Positions 1 through 8,794 of a stretch of 24,696 bases of DNA are shown here, piece after piece. The notes below the pieces were generated by a model. That model was not told where the DNA came from and made no database searches. It saw nothing but the letters and a program-made list of their open reading frames with translations. The position numbers were made by a program, and so were the translations under genes. Each line of letters begins with the position of its first letter. Positions within the stretch are counted from its first letter, which is position 1. This stretch comes from CAYUWH01 sp964448615 (GTDB lineage Bacteria > Patescibacteriota > Gracilibacteria > Peribacterales > Peribacteraceae), in assembly GCA_964448615.1 (NCBI GenBank), contig CAYUWH010000019.1, forward strand, positions 1 through 24,696, in the 5' to 3' direction.

Positions 1-686
1 CCGTAGAGTTCGCTCGCCTGGGGCGTGTGCATGAAGTCATGCGCCGCGCAGTCGGCGACGAGCGTTTTATTCAGACACAGAATCGTCGAGGCTTCCTTCG
101 CCATCACTTCGATATCGTGCGAGACAAAGAGGATCGTGATACCGTCGGTATTGAGTGTGCGAAGCAATGTGTAAAACTCCTCCTGCGATGCGCTGTCGAC
201 GCCGGTGGTGGGTTCATCAAGAATCAAAATTTCCGGCTTCGCGGCCATGGCTCTTGCGATGAACACTTTCTGGCGTTCGCCTCCGGAGAGTTCCCCGATC
301 AACCGATGCTTAAGATGCGCGATGCCTGCGGTTTCCATGGCTTCTTGCGCCGTCGTGCGATCGTAGAGCGAAATGAAGCGCACGATTTCTTCCACCGTTG
401 CCGGGAAGGCAAAGTCCGACTGCACCACGCGTTGCGGGACGTAGCCGATGTGTCCGCTTCTCCGTGCGGAAACGGGATCGGTCCCCAGGATCTTGACCGT
501 GCCGAAATTTGGCTTCCACAATCCCAGAATCAATTTCAGCAGCGTCGTCTTGCCGCCGCCGTTTGGTCCCACGATGCCTACATATGCACCACGCTCGATC
601 GTTGCGGTGATATCGCACAACACCTCCTGTCCGTTCTGGGCGAAGTGGAGATGACTGAGCTCGATGATCGGCGAATTCACTGGCAT
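1..686 (-). CDS. znuC: Metal (Zn/Mn) ABC transporter ATPase, ZnuC-like, 3' end off the window
   Basis: This is the cytoplasmic ATPase of a zinc/manganese uptake ABC transporter. The reading frame starts MPVNSPIIELSHLHF at 686 and runs off the left edge after about 228 codons, so only the extreme C-terminus is missing. Visible motifs are Walker A GPNGGGKTT at residues 40-48, a Q-loop near Q85, the signature LSGGE at 133-137, Walker B ILILDE at 153-158 and the switch histidine in SHD at H190. The ATG overlaps the 3' end of the upstream znuA-like gene by 10 nt (677-686), so the two are translationally coupled. A permease (znuB-like) gene would be expected beyond the left edge. Whether the substrate is zinc or manganese cannot be read from the ATPase; the partner lipoprotein makes a cluster A-I metal importer secure. 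Confidence 0.9.
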   Translation of the reverse strand, partial: MPVNSPIIELSHLHFAQNGQEVLCDITATIERGAYVGIVGPNGGGKTTLLKLILGLWKPNFGTVKILGTDPVSARRSGHIGYVPQRVVQSDFAFPATVEEIVRFISLYDRTTAQEAMETAGIAHLKHRLIGELSGGERQKVFIARAMAAKPEILILDEPTTGVDSASQEEFYTLLRTLNTDGITILFVSHDIEVMAKEASTILCLNKTLVADCAAHDFMHTPQASELY

Positions 687-1612
687 TGCAATGCAGTGCG
701 GAGATTCTTGAGGTTTTGTGCCATGAGCGTGAAGTAGTCTGTGCCGCTTGCCGCCTCTTCCGCGGTCACGCCTTCAAGGGGGTTTAGGATGGAAGTCGTG
801 ATAGTCAGTTCTGAGGCGATGGTCTCGCTGAGTTTCGGACTGGTGAATGGTTCGAAGAAAATCGTCGTCGCCTTCGCAGCGCGCGCGATCTCGATGATTT
901 CTGCGAGCTTTTGGGCTGACGGTTCTTCCTCCGGCGAGAGTCCGGCGATTGGAACGATGTTCAGGTTGTAACGTTTCCCTAAGTAATGAAAGGCATCGTG
1001 TGCCACGATCACCGTGCGAGAAGCGCAGTGTGCAAGACCATTCTGGAATTCGGCATCGAGTTCATCGAGTCTTCGGCTGAATGCTTCCAAATTGGCGTCA
1101 TAGGTTGCGGTATGTGCGGGATCTTTCTCTTTGAGCACCGTCGCGATGAGAGAGGCCTCCTGTTGTGCCAGCATCGGATCAAGCCAGATATGCGGATCAA
1201 GCAATCCTTCGTGTCCATGCTCCTCTTCGTGTTCGTTGTCATGCTCTTCTGATGCAACAGCGGGCATCAGTGTCATGGCATCAGCCATGCGGAGGGTTGA
1301 CGTATTTCTCAGTGTTCCATCGATCAGTTTGTCCGCCCAGGCATCAATACCTGCGCCATTGCTCACGAATATGTCGGCTTCTTGCATCGTGGCGATATCC
1401 CGCGGAGAAGGTTCATAGTCATGAGCTTCCACTCCGGACGGTGTGAGTTGGGTAACGTGCACCAAGTCGCCTCCGACTTGCTGCGCAAACTGCGCGAGCG
1501 GGTAGATTGTTGTGGCAACCTGAATCTTGTCCGATTGGACGACAGGTGCAGAAGTGCACCCCGCGAGGAGCAGACAGGCGGCGGCCGAAGAAAGAGGAAG
1601 CGAGAGCTTCAT
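677..1612 (-). CDS. znuA: Metal-binding lipoprotein of a Zn/Mn ABC importer, ZnuA-like
   Basis: This 311-residue protein is a cluster A-I solute-binding protein that captures Zn2+ or Mn2+ outside the membrane for the adjacent ATPase. It has a lipoprotein signal with lipobox LAGC at residues 16-19, so it should be lipid-anchored at Cys19. Family metal ligands are visible: H64 in EAHDYEPSP, H141 in DPHIWLDP, a His in VIVAHDAFHYLG (about residue 205), and an acidic residue expected near FFEPFTSPK. A short His/Glu-rich loop at about 122-135 (EEHDNEHEEEHGHE) precedes H141. Such loops are typical of zinc-specific rather than manganese-specific members, so zinc is the better guess. The ATG lies 18 nt below a -10 element with no Shine-Dalgarno sequence. 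The gene overlaps znuC by 10 nt. Confidence 0.92.
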   Translation of the reverse strand: MKLSLPLSSAAACLLLAGCTSAPVVQSDKIQVATTIYPLAQFAQQVGGDLVHVTQLTPSGVEAHDYEPSPRDIATMQEADIFVSNGAGIDAWADKLIDGTLRNTSTLRMADAMTLMPAVASEEHDNEHEEEHGHEGLLDPHIWLDPMLAQQEASLIATVLKEKDPAHTATYDANLEAFSRRLDELDAEFQNGLAHCASRTVIVAHDAFHYLGKRYNLNIVPIAGLSPEEEPSAQKLAEIIEIARAAKATTIFFEPFTSPKLSETIASELTITTSILNPLEGVTAEEAASGTDYFTLMAQNLKNLRTALQCQ

Positions 1613-1630
1613 AAGCGAGGAAAGGGTCCT

Positions 1631-1659
1631 ATCTTAATGCAAATGAATTGCATTTGCAA
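1631..1659 (-). promoter_or_regulatory. Promoter with palindromic metalloregulator-type operator
   Basis: Read on the minus strand, TTGCAA (1659-1654) and TAAGAT (1636-1631) are separated by exactly 17 nt and sit just before the znuA-like gene. Between and across them lies an inverted repeat with 8-bp arms, TGCAAATG at 1638-1645 and CATTTGCA at 1651-1658, separated by 5 nt. A repressor bound there would cover the spacer and -35. Placement before a metal importer suggests Zur, MntR or another metalloregulator. The repressor itself is not in the window, so its identity is inference. Confidence 0.65.
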
Positions 1660-1692
1660 ATGTTTTCCGCCTGTCTCTGGTATTTTTGCGTT

Positions 1693-2604
1693 TCAAGTCG
1701 ATAATTCCGCCCGCATCGTTCGTACGATTTCCGGCAACTTGTGCAGAATCAGCAAGTGGCCGATGCCCTCCTGGAAGTGTCGTGTCACGTGCGGGATTTG
1801 CTGCGCGAGATAGCGGCCCATGGAAAACGGCACGATCTCATCGTCGGTGCCATGCCAAACGTGGATCGGGATTTGAATATCACGCAGCGCGAAACCCCAT
1901 GGATACGAGAGAATCATCAGCTCTTGCGCGAGTCCTCTCGTATGCTGCCAGATCACGTTCCGGTTTTCGCCGAGGATCGCTGCCACCTCGGGCAGTTCCA
2001 TTAATGTACGATCGGCGGGCGGTACCAAGTCGTCAAGCACGCTCATGAAACCGTTGGGCGATTGCCCGAGGCGCCGCACAAACATCGAGGTCAGCAAGTT
2101 GCCCAGAATATTCGAGCGCATGCCAAGAAAACCGATATAGCTGCGCAATTTAAGGAGAATATCTTTCCGGAACATTTCGAGCGGCGCGGGACTGCTGACG
2201 AGGCTGATGCTCGTGAGCCGGTCTTTGAGTTGCAATGCGCATGCGGCGGCGTGCGGTCCTCCGCCTGAAACGCCGATGACCCCGAAGCGTTTAATGCCCA
2301 GATGATCGGCGAGAGTGGCGATGTCCTCCGGCGTGTCGAGAATTTTTCGTTTTCTGCGGATGCTCGAGAGCCCGAATCCCGGACGATCTACGGCAATAAG
2401 GGATACGCCCATCTCAGCGGCAGCGTTGGATCCCAGCCTCGCTTCGTGGCGTCCTCCCGGGACTCCGTGAAAGTAAAACACGGTATGGCGCAGCGATTGA
2501 TCTCCGAAGACCGTATACGCGATCTTTCTTCCGTCACGCAGTATGAGGAAGGCATCCTTGCTTTCCAAGGCTGAAGCCGATGCCGGAGAAGGCGCAGTCG
2601 TCAT
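1693..2604 (-). CDS. Alpha/beta hydrolase
   Basis: This 303-residue protein is an alpha/beta-hydrolase-fold enzyme, probably cytoplasmic since no signal peptide is visible. The oxyanion-hole motif YFHGVPGG is at about 44-51, DRPGFGLS at 73-80, and the nucleophile elbow GVSGGG places the catalytic serine at 113. The acid is likely D254 or D255 in WHGTDDEIVP and the histidine is H283 in GIGHLL, so the triad looks complete. A variable cap of about 90 residues lies between the strands. The substrate cannot be predicted: esterase, lipase-like or peptidase activity are all possible. The gene lies 80 bp upstream of znuA on the same strand, but znuA has its own promoter. No Shine-Dalgarno site is visible before the ATG. 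Confidence 0.85.
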   Translation of the reverse strand: MTTAPSPASASALESKDAFLILRDGRKIAYTVFGDQSLRHTVFYFHGVPGGRHEARLGSNAAAEMGVSLIAVDRPGFGLSSIRRKRKILDTPEDIATLADHLGIKRFGVIGVSGGGPHAAACALQLKDRLTSISLVSSPAPLEMFRKDILLKLRSYIGFLGMRSNILGNLLTSMFVRRLGQSPNGFMSVLDDLVPPADRTLMELPEVAAILGENRNVIWQHTRGLAQELMILSYPWGFALRDIQIPIHVWHGTDDEIVPFSMGRYLAQQIPHVTRHFQEGIGHLLILHKLPEIVRTMRAELST

Positions 2605-2670
2605 GGAAGGGAGTTCGTATGTATTGACGATTCTAGGGTCTTGTTATTACGTCTTCATAAAGGAGAAAGA

Positions 2671-2699
2671 TTGCGGGGAACCGGGCATGGTGCGAGAAT
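2671..2699 (+). promoter_or_regulatory. Promoter of the alpha-2-macroglobulin gene, probably leaderless
   Basis: TTGCGG (2671-2676), a 17-nt spacer and GAGAAT (2694-2699) preceded by the extended -10 dinucleotide TG at 2691-2692. Only 6 nt separate the -10 from the ATG at 2706, so transcription would begin at or next to the start codon. There is no Shine-Dalgarno sequence. Confidence 0.5.
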
Positions 2700-2705
2700 G
2701 CGCGC

Positions 2706-5700
2706 ATGATTTCTCTCGCTTCTGCATCCGCAGCCATCAAGCGGAATGCGCTCATTGTTGGCATTGGTTTTATCATTCTTCTTGTGATCGCGGCGGGTGC
2801 GTCGTGGTATGCACTCGGTGAGCGCGGCCCCTCCCCGATGGATTTTGCGCAGCGGCAAAAGGTATCCGCCCAATCGAGTTTGCATTTTAGTTTTCCGGAA
2901 TACATGAATCATGAGAGCGTACAACAAGAGCTGAGCGCGCTCATTGATGTGCAAGGCTCCTGGAGTTGGGAGAACGACGTGTTGATCTTCAAGCCCTCGG
3001 CGCCGCTCAAGACCGGAACGTCGTATACGTTCACGCTCCCGCGCACGGCGCTCACAGCCGATAATCAGCCGCTCGGGAGGGATCTTGAATTCGTTTTCGT
3101 GGTTTCCGGGCCGCCTGCGGTGGTCGCGCGTATTCCGGGAACGGGTTCGGTGAACATTGAACCGCGCTCGACGATCACCATTCTCTTCGATCGCGCGATG
3201 ATCCCGCTCGCGGCCGTACAGGGAGAGGTGACCAAAGAAACCGTAAGTCCCTGGCCGGTCACGATCGATCCGCCCATTGAAGGACGCTGGAGATGGATCA
3301 GCACCGTGGCGCGCGAATTCATTCCTGCCAAAGCCCTTACCCTTGCCACGAAGTACACGGTGAACGTTCCGAAAGGAATTACGGCGGTAGCGGGCGATCA
3401 GACGGAACAGGAATTCAGTTGGAGTTTCGAAACGCGGCGCCCGGAAGTGGTATCGACCACGCCGGAATTCGGCAACAAACTTGCCGGACCGAGCACCATG
3501 CTCTCGATCACGTTCAATCAGCCGGTGAATCTCGAAAGTGCGGCGAAATTGATTTCTCTGCTCAAGCAAGCCGGTCCGCAGGATGATCTCTCCGCGGCGG
3601 TTACGTCTGCGCCACAGGGAACCCGGATGCCATTCAAGGAAGTGAAGTACGGCACCAAAGAGGAAGAGAGCGGGAAAAAAGTGACCGACAAGACCACGAT
3701 TGTGGTGGTGCCTCAGCAGCCTCTCACTTTTCAGTCTTCCTATGCACTCTATGCCGCGCCCGGAATTTTGGGTCTTGAAGGGTCGCTCGGAACGGTGGCT
3801 GGCACGACTGTTCGCTTCAGCACGGTCGGAGAGCTGAAAATCGAGAATGCAAAATACGCGCAGGAAAACAATGAATTGCAGCTCGATGTGTCCAATCCTC
3901 TGAATCAGGATTCGCTCGATAAAGGAATCGTCATCAAGCCCGCTCCCAAAAATGCCAAAGAGATGACGTGGAGCGTGTATGAATGGTCCGGCGGTAAGCA
4001 AGCGCGCGCTTATCCAGAATTCGAACCGAGCACCGCGTATACCGTCACCATCTCCAGGGGCGTGAAGGATATGTTCGGTCAATCATTGCGCGAGCCGTAT
4101 ACGTTCACGTTCAACACGCCGCCGCTCGATCCGGAAATTTATCTGCATTCGAAAGGATCGTTCGGTATTTTTGAGAAAGGCAAGCCGCCCATCTATTACT
4201 TGAACGGCGTGAACGTCAGCAAGTTGAACGTGGAATTCGCCAAGATGGCCATTCCAGAATTCGTCAGTATTTGGCGCACTAACCGGTATAACAGTACGCT
4301 TTCGCAGCCGCTCACCGCGATGGAGGGATACAAGGCGGTCGATGTGCAAACCACGGCGAAGCCAAACACGTGGGAATCGATTCCCTTCGATGTCGAAAAA
4401 AATCTCGGAAAGCTCGAGCCGGGATTGTATGCATTGACCCTCACGGCACCCGAAGCGTTTCAGCGCTACAATCCGGGCGTCAAGCAGCAGCAAGTGCAAT
4501 TTTTCGCCATCACGAATCTTTCGGTTACGCTCAAGTACTCGGGAGATCGTGCGTTGGTGTGGGTCACCGATATGCAAACGGGCAATCCCGTGAAAGGTGC
4601 GCGTATCGAATTTCATTCCCAGGCTGGTTCCATGCCCGTCAGCGGCGTGACGGATGCGCAGGGATTCTTTGAGTCGCCGATGAATATTAAAGATTTCGCG
4701 ACGCCCGGTGACGATTGGGAGCCGGAGTTCTGGGTCACGGCGCGAACCGATGATGACTTCGCGTTTGTGAGCAGCCAGTGGCGCGACGGCGTACAGCCGT
4801 ATCAATTCGGTCTCTCGACGGATTTCCATTCGCCGAATGCCGGTACGTACCGCATAGATTCGTACTTGTATACCGAGCGCCCGATCTACAAAGCCGGCGA
4901 TACCGTTTCCTTTAAGGGATTGCTGCGCCTGCGAGACTGGGATGGGAAGTTCTCCATTCCCGCCGATCGCAAGGTCCGCGTGAAGATTCAAGATGCCGAA
5001 GGCAATCAGGTGTTTGAGAAAGAGTATCCGATTTCCGCGTACGGCAGCTTCAACGGTTCGTTCCCGGTGGATCCCAAAGCGAGTCTTGGGTCGTACTATT
5101 TGGAGGCGCAGATGACGCCCGAAACGGACATCGGTTACAACTATGCTACGACGAATTTCTCGGTGCTCGCGTATCGCAAGCCCGAATACAAAGTGGAAGT
5201 GACGCCGGAATCCGAAGACTATTTCTCCGGCGATACAGTCAAGATGACTATCGACGGTTCCTACTACTTTGGCGCGCCGATGGCAGGCGCGAAGGTGGTG
5301 TGGCGCGCGCAGTCGACCGATTATTACTTCAACAAATACACCGACGGTTGGTACTCATTCGGCTTGCAAGATTATTGGTGTTGGTATGATTGCGGCCGCG
5401 AGACAAAGCAATTGGCGCAGGGCGAAGGCGTACTCGATGCGACGGGCAAGTTGCAGGTATCCGTTCCGGTGACGCTCGAAGAAAAGTCGTTGTCGCAGGT
5501 CATCTCGATCGAAGCCGATATCACCGATGCAAACAATCAAGTGGTGAGCAATCGCGGTTCGGCCATTGTACATAAGGCCGATGCGTATGTGGGCATCAAA
5601 TCTCAAGAGTATGTGGTGACACCCGGCACTGCCGCGAAGTTCGATGTGATTTCACTCAAGACGGATGGCTCTGTGCTTGCGAATCAGTCCGTGAAAGTAC

Positions 5701-8693
5701 AGCTCTTCTCGCGCGTGTGGAATTCGATCCGCAAGAAGGGTGTTGATGGCCAGTACTACTACGACAGCGAATCGAAAGATACGTTTGTGCGTGAAACGAC
5801 CGTCACCACCAATGAGCAGGGCAAGGGCACGGCGAGCCTGCTCATCGGAGCGGGCGGCGAATACAGCGTCGTCGCGATCGTACAGGACGGCAGCGGCCGC
5901 CAAACGAAGTCATCGACCAGTACGTACGCGTGGAGCAGCAGTTACGTGAACTGGCCGCAGACAAACTCCGATCGTATGGAAGTGATTGCCGACAAGCCCG
6001 AATACAAAGTCGGTGAAACCGCGACGCTGCTCATGAAATCACCGTATCAAGGCAAAGGCGTGAAGGCTTTGGTCACCATCGAGCGCGAAGGAATCATCTC
6101 GAAGCAAGTAATCGATATCACGAGCAATGCGCAATCAATCGAAATTCCGATCACCGAAAACATGATCCCCAATGCGTATGTGGGTGTAGTGGTCATCAAG
6201 CCGCGCATGGGCGAAACGTTCAACGAGAACGGGCTCGATACCGGTGCTCCCGCCTTTAAGATCGGGTATGTGAAACTGTCGGTCGATACCTTCTCCAAGC
6301 GACTGTCCGTCGATGTCTCCACCGATAAGCCGCAGTACGGACCCGGCGAAAAAGTGACCGTGAACTTCAAGACGACCGATGCCTTCGGCAAGCCGGTTCC
6401 CGCAGAACTCTCCCTCGGCGTCGTGGATATGAGCTTGCTTGCGCTGAGCAGTTTTGAGACACCCGATCTCACGAAATTGTTCTACTCCGAACGCGGGCTG
6501 GGCGTGTATACGTCGCAAATGTTGAGCTTCTTGCTCGAGCGCTTCAAGCCCGGTTCCAAGGGTGGCGGCGGCGCCGATCCTGAATCGCGCAAGCGCGGCA
6601 ATTTCAAGGATACCGCGCACTGGCAGCCCGCCATCGTGACCGATGCGAATGGCTTGGCCACGTTGAGTTTTTCACTGCCGGACAACCTGACGACGTGGCA
6701 GTTGCTCGCGATTGGTTCCACGAAACAGCATCAATTCGGTGTTGATACCAAGACGATTCTCGAAACGAAGAACGTCATCGTGCGTCCGGTGCACCCCCGC
6801 TTCGAAGTCAACGGCGACAAAGTCACCTTGAGTGCGATCGTCCATAATTTCCTCCCCGAGACCAAAACGTTCACGGTGAAGTTGGAAGGAACCGGATTCA
6901 GTGCGGTCGCAGCACAAACCGTGGTCGTGAAGAGCGGGGAACAGGCAACCGTAAAATTCCCGGTGACCGTCGGGTCCGCATTGGCGATGAAGATGACGTA
7001 TACCGCTCAGACCGACGGCGCGATTGATCAAGTGGAAGCATCCATCCCCGTCTTCCGCTTCGGCACGCCGCAGAGCGTGGCGACGACCGGTGTGACGGAA
7101 GCGGTGGCGCTGGAGAAAGTCCTTGCGCCTTCCGTGAAAGACGCGAGCGAAGGATTGCTCTCGATCGCCGTATCACCCTCGATGGCGGCCTATCTGCCCT
7201 CGGCACTGGATTATCTCGCGGATTATCCGTATGGCTGTACGGAACAGACGATCTCCTCGGTGTTGCCTGCTCTCGCCCTGACGCGTCTGCAAGGCTTCGA
7301 GCAGTTGCAATACATCGATCGCAAAACACTCGATACCAAAGTGACGACTGGCTTGGAAAAACTCTATAACTTCCAGCGCAGCGATGGAGGATTCGGTTAT
7401 TGGCAAGAGAGCGATCGCAGTTATCCGTACTTAAGTGCATATGTTCTCTACGGGCTCGTGACTGCCAAGCGCGCGAATGTGTCCGTGGATGATGCGGTCA
7501 TGGGTCGTACGGCTCAGTACTTGCAAGATGTGTTGCGCGTGCAGAATCTTTCCGAGCCGCTCGATCTTTCGAGTCGTGCGTATTTGCTCTATGTGCTTGC
7601 TGAATACGGCAAGGGCGATATCAGTCTGCTCAATAACCTCTATGATCAACGCTTGAAGCTCCCGCTCTTCGGTCGTGCGCAATTGGCACTCGCCTTCTCC
7701 AATATGGGTTCCAAGCAAAAAGCATCGGAGATCATGAAGGAATTGCAGAACAGTGCGAAGGTGAATAGCCGCGGCACGCATTTTGAAGAGCGTGAAGATG
7801 CTTACTACGGTTATGTGATGAATACCAACCAGCGTACGACGGCGATTGTGTTGCAGGCGATGTTGCGCACCGATCCCAAGAATCCGTTGATCCCGAACGT
7901 GGTACGCCATCTTCTCTCGGTACGCAAAGACGGACACTGGGATACGACGCAATCGACCGTGCAAGTATTGCTCGCGTTTGCGGATTACATCCAGTCCACC
8001 GATGAGCTTGATGCCGCGTATGCAGCGGCGGTGGAAGTGGGTGGTAAGAAGAAATTAGATTGGACCGTCGGCAAGGCGGATGTGCTGATGCGCAAGGAGG
8101 TGCAGATGCATCTCAATGAGTTGTTGCGCGGCAAGGAGAATGAAGTGAAGATCGGCAAGAACGGCCAGGGCAAGCTCTATTACGATCTGCAAATGTCGTA
8201 CTTCTACACGGGCGATACCATTCCGCCCGCCGAAGAGGGCATGTCCATCTCACGCACGCTCAAGACGCTTGCCGGGAAAGACGTGAAAACACCCAAAGTC
8301 GGGGAGAACTATCTGATGACGGTGAAGATCACCGTTCCGGAAGACCGCAACTTTGTGGCAGTGGAAGCGCCGCTCCCCGCGGGCATGGAATTGATCGATG
8401 TGAATCTGGAAACGTCGCAGCAAAATCTGCTCTCCGGCTTGAGCGACAGTCCGGATCAGTGGAGTTGGGAAGCATGGCGCAACGGCAACTGGAGATTCTC
8501 GCACAAGGAATACCGCGATGATCGCCTCTTCCTCTTTGCCGACTTACTGCCCGCCGGTAGCTATGAATACCGCTCCATTGTCCGCGCCACGACGCCGGGT
8601 ATGTTCTTGCATCGCCCGGCCCGCGCATACGAAATGTACTTCCCCGAGGTCTTCGGCCAGACCGACGGGGGATGGATGACGGTTGTGGAATGA
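2706..8693 (+). CDS. Bacterial alpha-2-macroglobulin, membrane-anchored, thioester-containing
   Basis: This 1995-residue protein is a bacterial alpha-2-macroglobulin, a giant protease trap in the cell envelope. Residues 14-37 form one N-terminal membrane segment (NALIVGIGFIILLV...); there is no lipobox, unlike the E. coli lipoprotein version. Ig-like and macroglobulin domains fill about 45-1270. The A2M core begins near 1300 (DTAHWQPAIVTDANGLATL), and the thioester domain carries GCTEQ with Cys1511 and Gln1514, so the reactive thioester should form. A receptor-binding-like end (about 1840-1990) includes VEAPLPAGMELIDV and RPARAYEMYFPEVFG. A flexible stretch near 1277-1299 (FKPGSKGGGGADPESRKRG) could be or adjoin the bait region. 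Length exceeds the usual 1500-1700 residues because of extra N-terminal Ig-like domains. The PBP1C gene follows, the pairing known from E. coli yfhM-pbpC and many other bacteria. Confidence 0.95.
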   Translation: MISLASASAAIKRNALIVGIGFIILLVIAAGASWYALGERGPSPMDFAQRQKVSAQSSLHFSFPEYMNHESVQQELSALIDVQGSWSWENDVLIFKPSAPLKTGTSYTFTLPRTALTADNQPLGRDLEFVFVVSGPPAVVARIPGTGSVNIEPRSTITILFDRAMIPLAAVQGEVTKETVSPWPVTIDPPIEGRWRWISTVAREFIPAKALTLATKYTVNVPKGITAVAGDQTEQEFSWSFETRRPEVVSTTPEFGNKLAGPSTMLSITFNQPVNLESAAKLISLLKQAGPQDDLSAAVTSAPQGTRMPFKEVKYGTKEEESGKKVTDKTTIVVVPQQPLTFQSSYALYAAPGILGLEGSLGTVAGTTVRFSTVGELKIENAKYAQENNELQLDVSNPLNQDSLDKGIVIKPAPKNAKEMTWSVYEWSGGKQARAYPEFEPSTAYTVTISRGVKDMFGQSLREPYTFTFNTPPLDPEIYLHSKGSFGIFEKGKPPIYYLNGVNVSKLNVEFAKMAIPEFVSIWRTNRYNSTLSQPLTAMEGYKAVDVQTTAKPNTWESIPFDVEKNLGKLEPGLYALTLTAPEAFQRYNPGVKQQQVQFFAITNLSVTLKYSGDRALVWVTDMQTGNPVKGARIEFHSQAGSMPVSGVTDAQGFFESPMNIKDFATPGDDWEPEFWVTARTDDDFAFVSSQWRDGVQPYQFGLSTDFHSPNAGTYRIDSYLYTERPIYKAGDTVSFKGLLRLRDWDGKFSIPADRKVRVKIQDAEGNQVFEKEYPISAYGSFNGSFPVDPKASLGSYYLEAQMTPETDIGYNYATTNFSVLAYRKPEYKVEVTPESEDYFSGDTVKMTIDGSYYFGAPMAGAKVVWRAQSTDYYFNKYTDGWYSFGLQDYWCWYDCGRETKQLAQGEGVLDATGKLQVSVPVTLEEKSLSQVISIEADITDANNQVVSNRGSAIVHKADAYVGIKSQEYVVTPGTAAKFDVISLKTDGSVLANQSVKVQLFSRVWNSIRKKGVDGQYYYDSESKDTFVRETTVTTNEQGKGTASLLIGAGGEYSVVAIVQDGSGRQTKSSTSTYAWSSSYVNWPQTNSDRMEVIADKPEYKVGETATLLMKSPYQGKGVKALVTIEREGIISKQVIDITSNAQSIEIPITENMIPNAYVGVVVIKPRMGETFNENGLDTGAPAFKIGYVKLSVDTFSKRLSVDVSTDKPQYGPGEKVTVNFKTTDAFGKPVPAELSLGVVDMSLLALSSFETPDLTKLFYSERGLGVYTSQMLSFLLERFKPGSKGGGGADPESRKRGNFKDTAHWQPAIVTDANGLATLSFSLPDNLTTWQLLAIGSTKQHQFGVDTKTILETKNVIVRPVHPRFEVNGDKVTLSAIVHNFLPETKTFTVKLEGTGFSAVAAQTVVVKSGEQATVKFPVTVGSALAMKMTYTAQTDGAIDQVEASIPVFRFGTPQSVATTGVTEAVALEKVLAPSVKDASEGLLSIAVSPSMAAYLPSALDYLADYPYGCTEQTISSVLPALALTRLQGFEQLQYIDRKTLDTKVTTGLEKLYNFQRSDGGFGYWQESDRSYPYLSAYVLYGLVTAKRANVSVDDAVMGRTAQYLQDVLRVQNLSEPLDLSSRAYLLYVLAEYGKGDISLLNNLYDQRLKLPLFGRAQLALAFSNMGSKQKASEIMKELQNSAKVNSRGTHFEEREDAYYGYVMNTNQRTTAIVLQAMLRTDPKNPLIPNVVRHLLSVRKDGHWDTTQSTVQVLLAFADYIQSTDELDAAYAAAVEVGGKKKLDWTVGKADVLMRKEVQMHLNELLRGKENEVKIGKNGQGKLYYDLQMSYFYTGDTIPPAEEGMSISRTLKTLAGKDVKTPKVGENYLMTVKITVPEDRNFVAVEAPLPAGMELIDVNLETSQQNLLSGLSDSPDQWSWEAWRNGNWRFSHKEYRDDRLFLFADLLPAGSYEYRSIVRATTPGMFLHRPARAYEMYFPEVFGQTDGGWMTVVE

Positions 8694-8694
8694 T

Positions 8695-8794
8695 NNNNNN
8701 NNNNNNNNNNNNNNNNNNNNNNNNNNNNNNNNNNNNNNNNNNNNNNNNNNNNNNNNNNNNNNNNNNNNNNNNNNNNNNNNNNNNNNNNNNNNNN
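8695..8794. other. Scaffold gap (100 N)
   Basis: A run of exactly 100 N starts 2 nt after the A2M stop codon. It hides the A2M-pbpC junction and the 5' end of pbpC. A round 100 is often a placeholder, so the true length is unknown. Confidence 0.98.

Noticed and set aside
27..737. Open plus-strand frame of 236 codons at the left edge
   Set aside because: It is antisense to a clear ZnuC-like ATPase with all ABC motifs and has no recognisable domain.
2655..4991. Long open minus-strand frames (475 and 302 codons) opposite A2M
   Set aside because: They are antisense to a well-supported A2M frame and have Arg/His-rich low-quality translations, as expected from shadow frames in GC-rich coding DNA.
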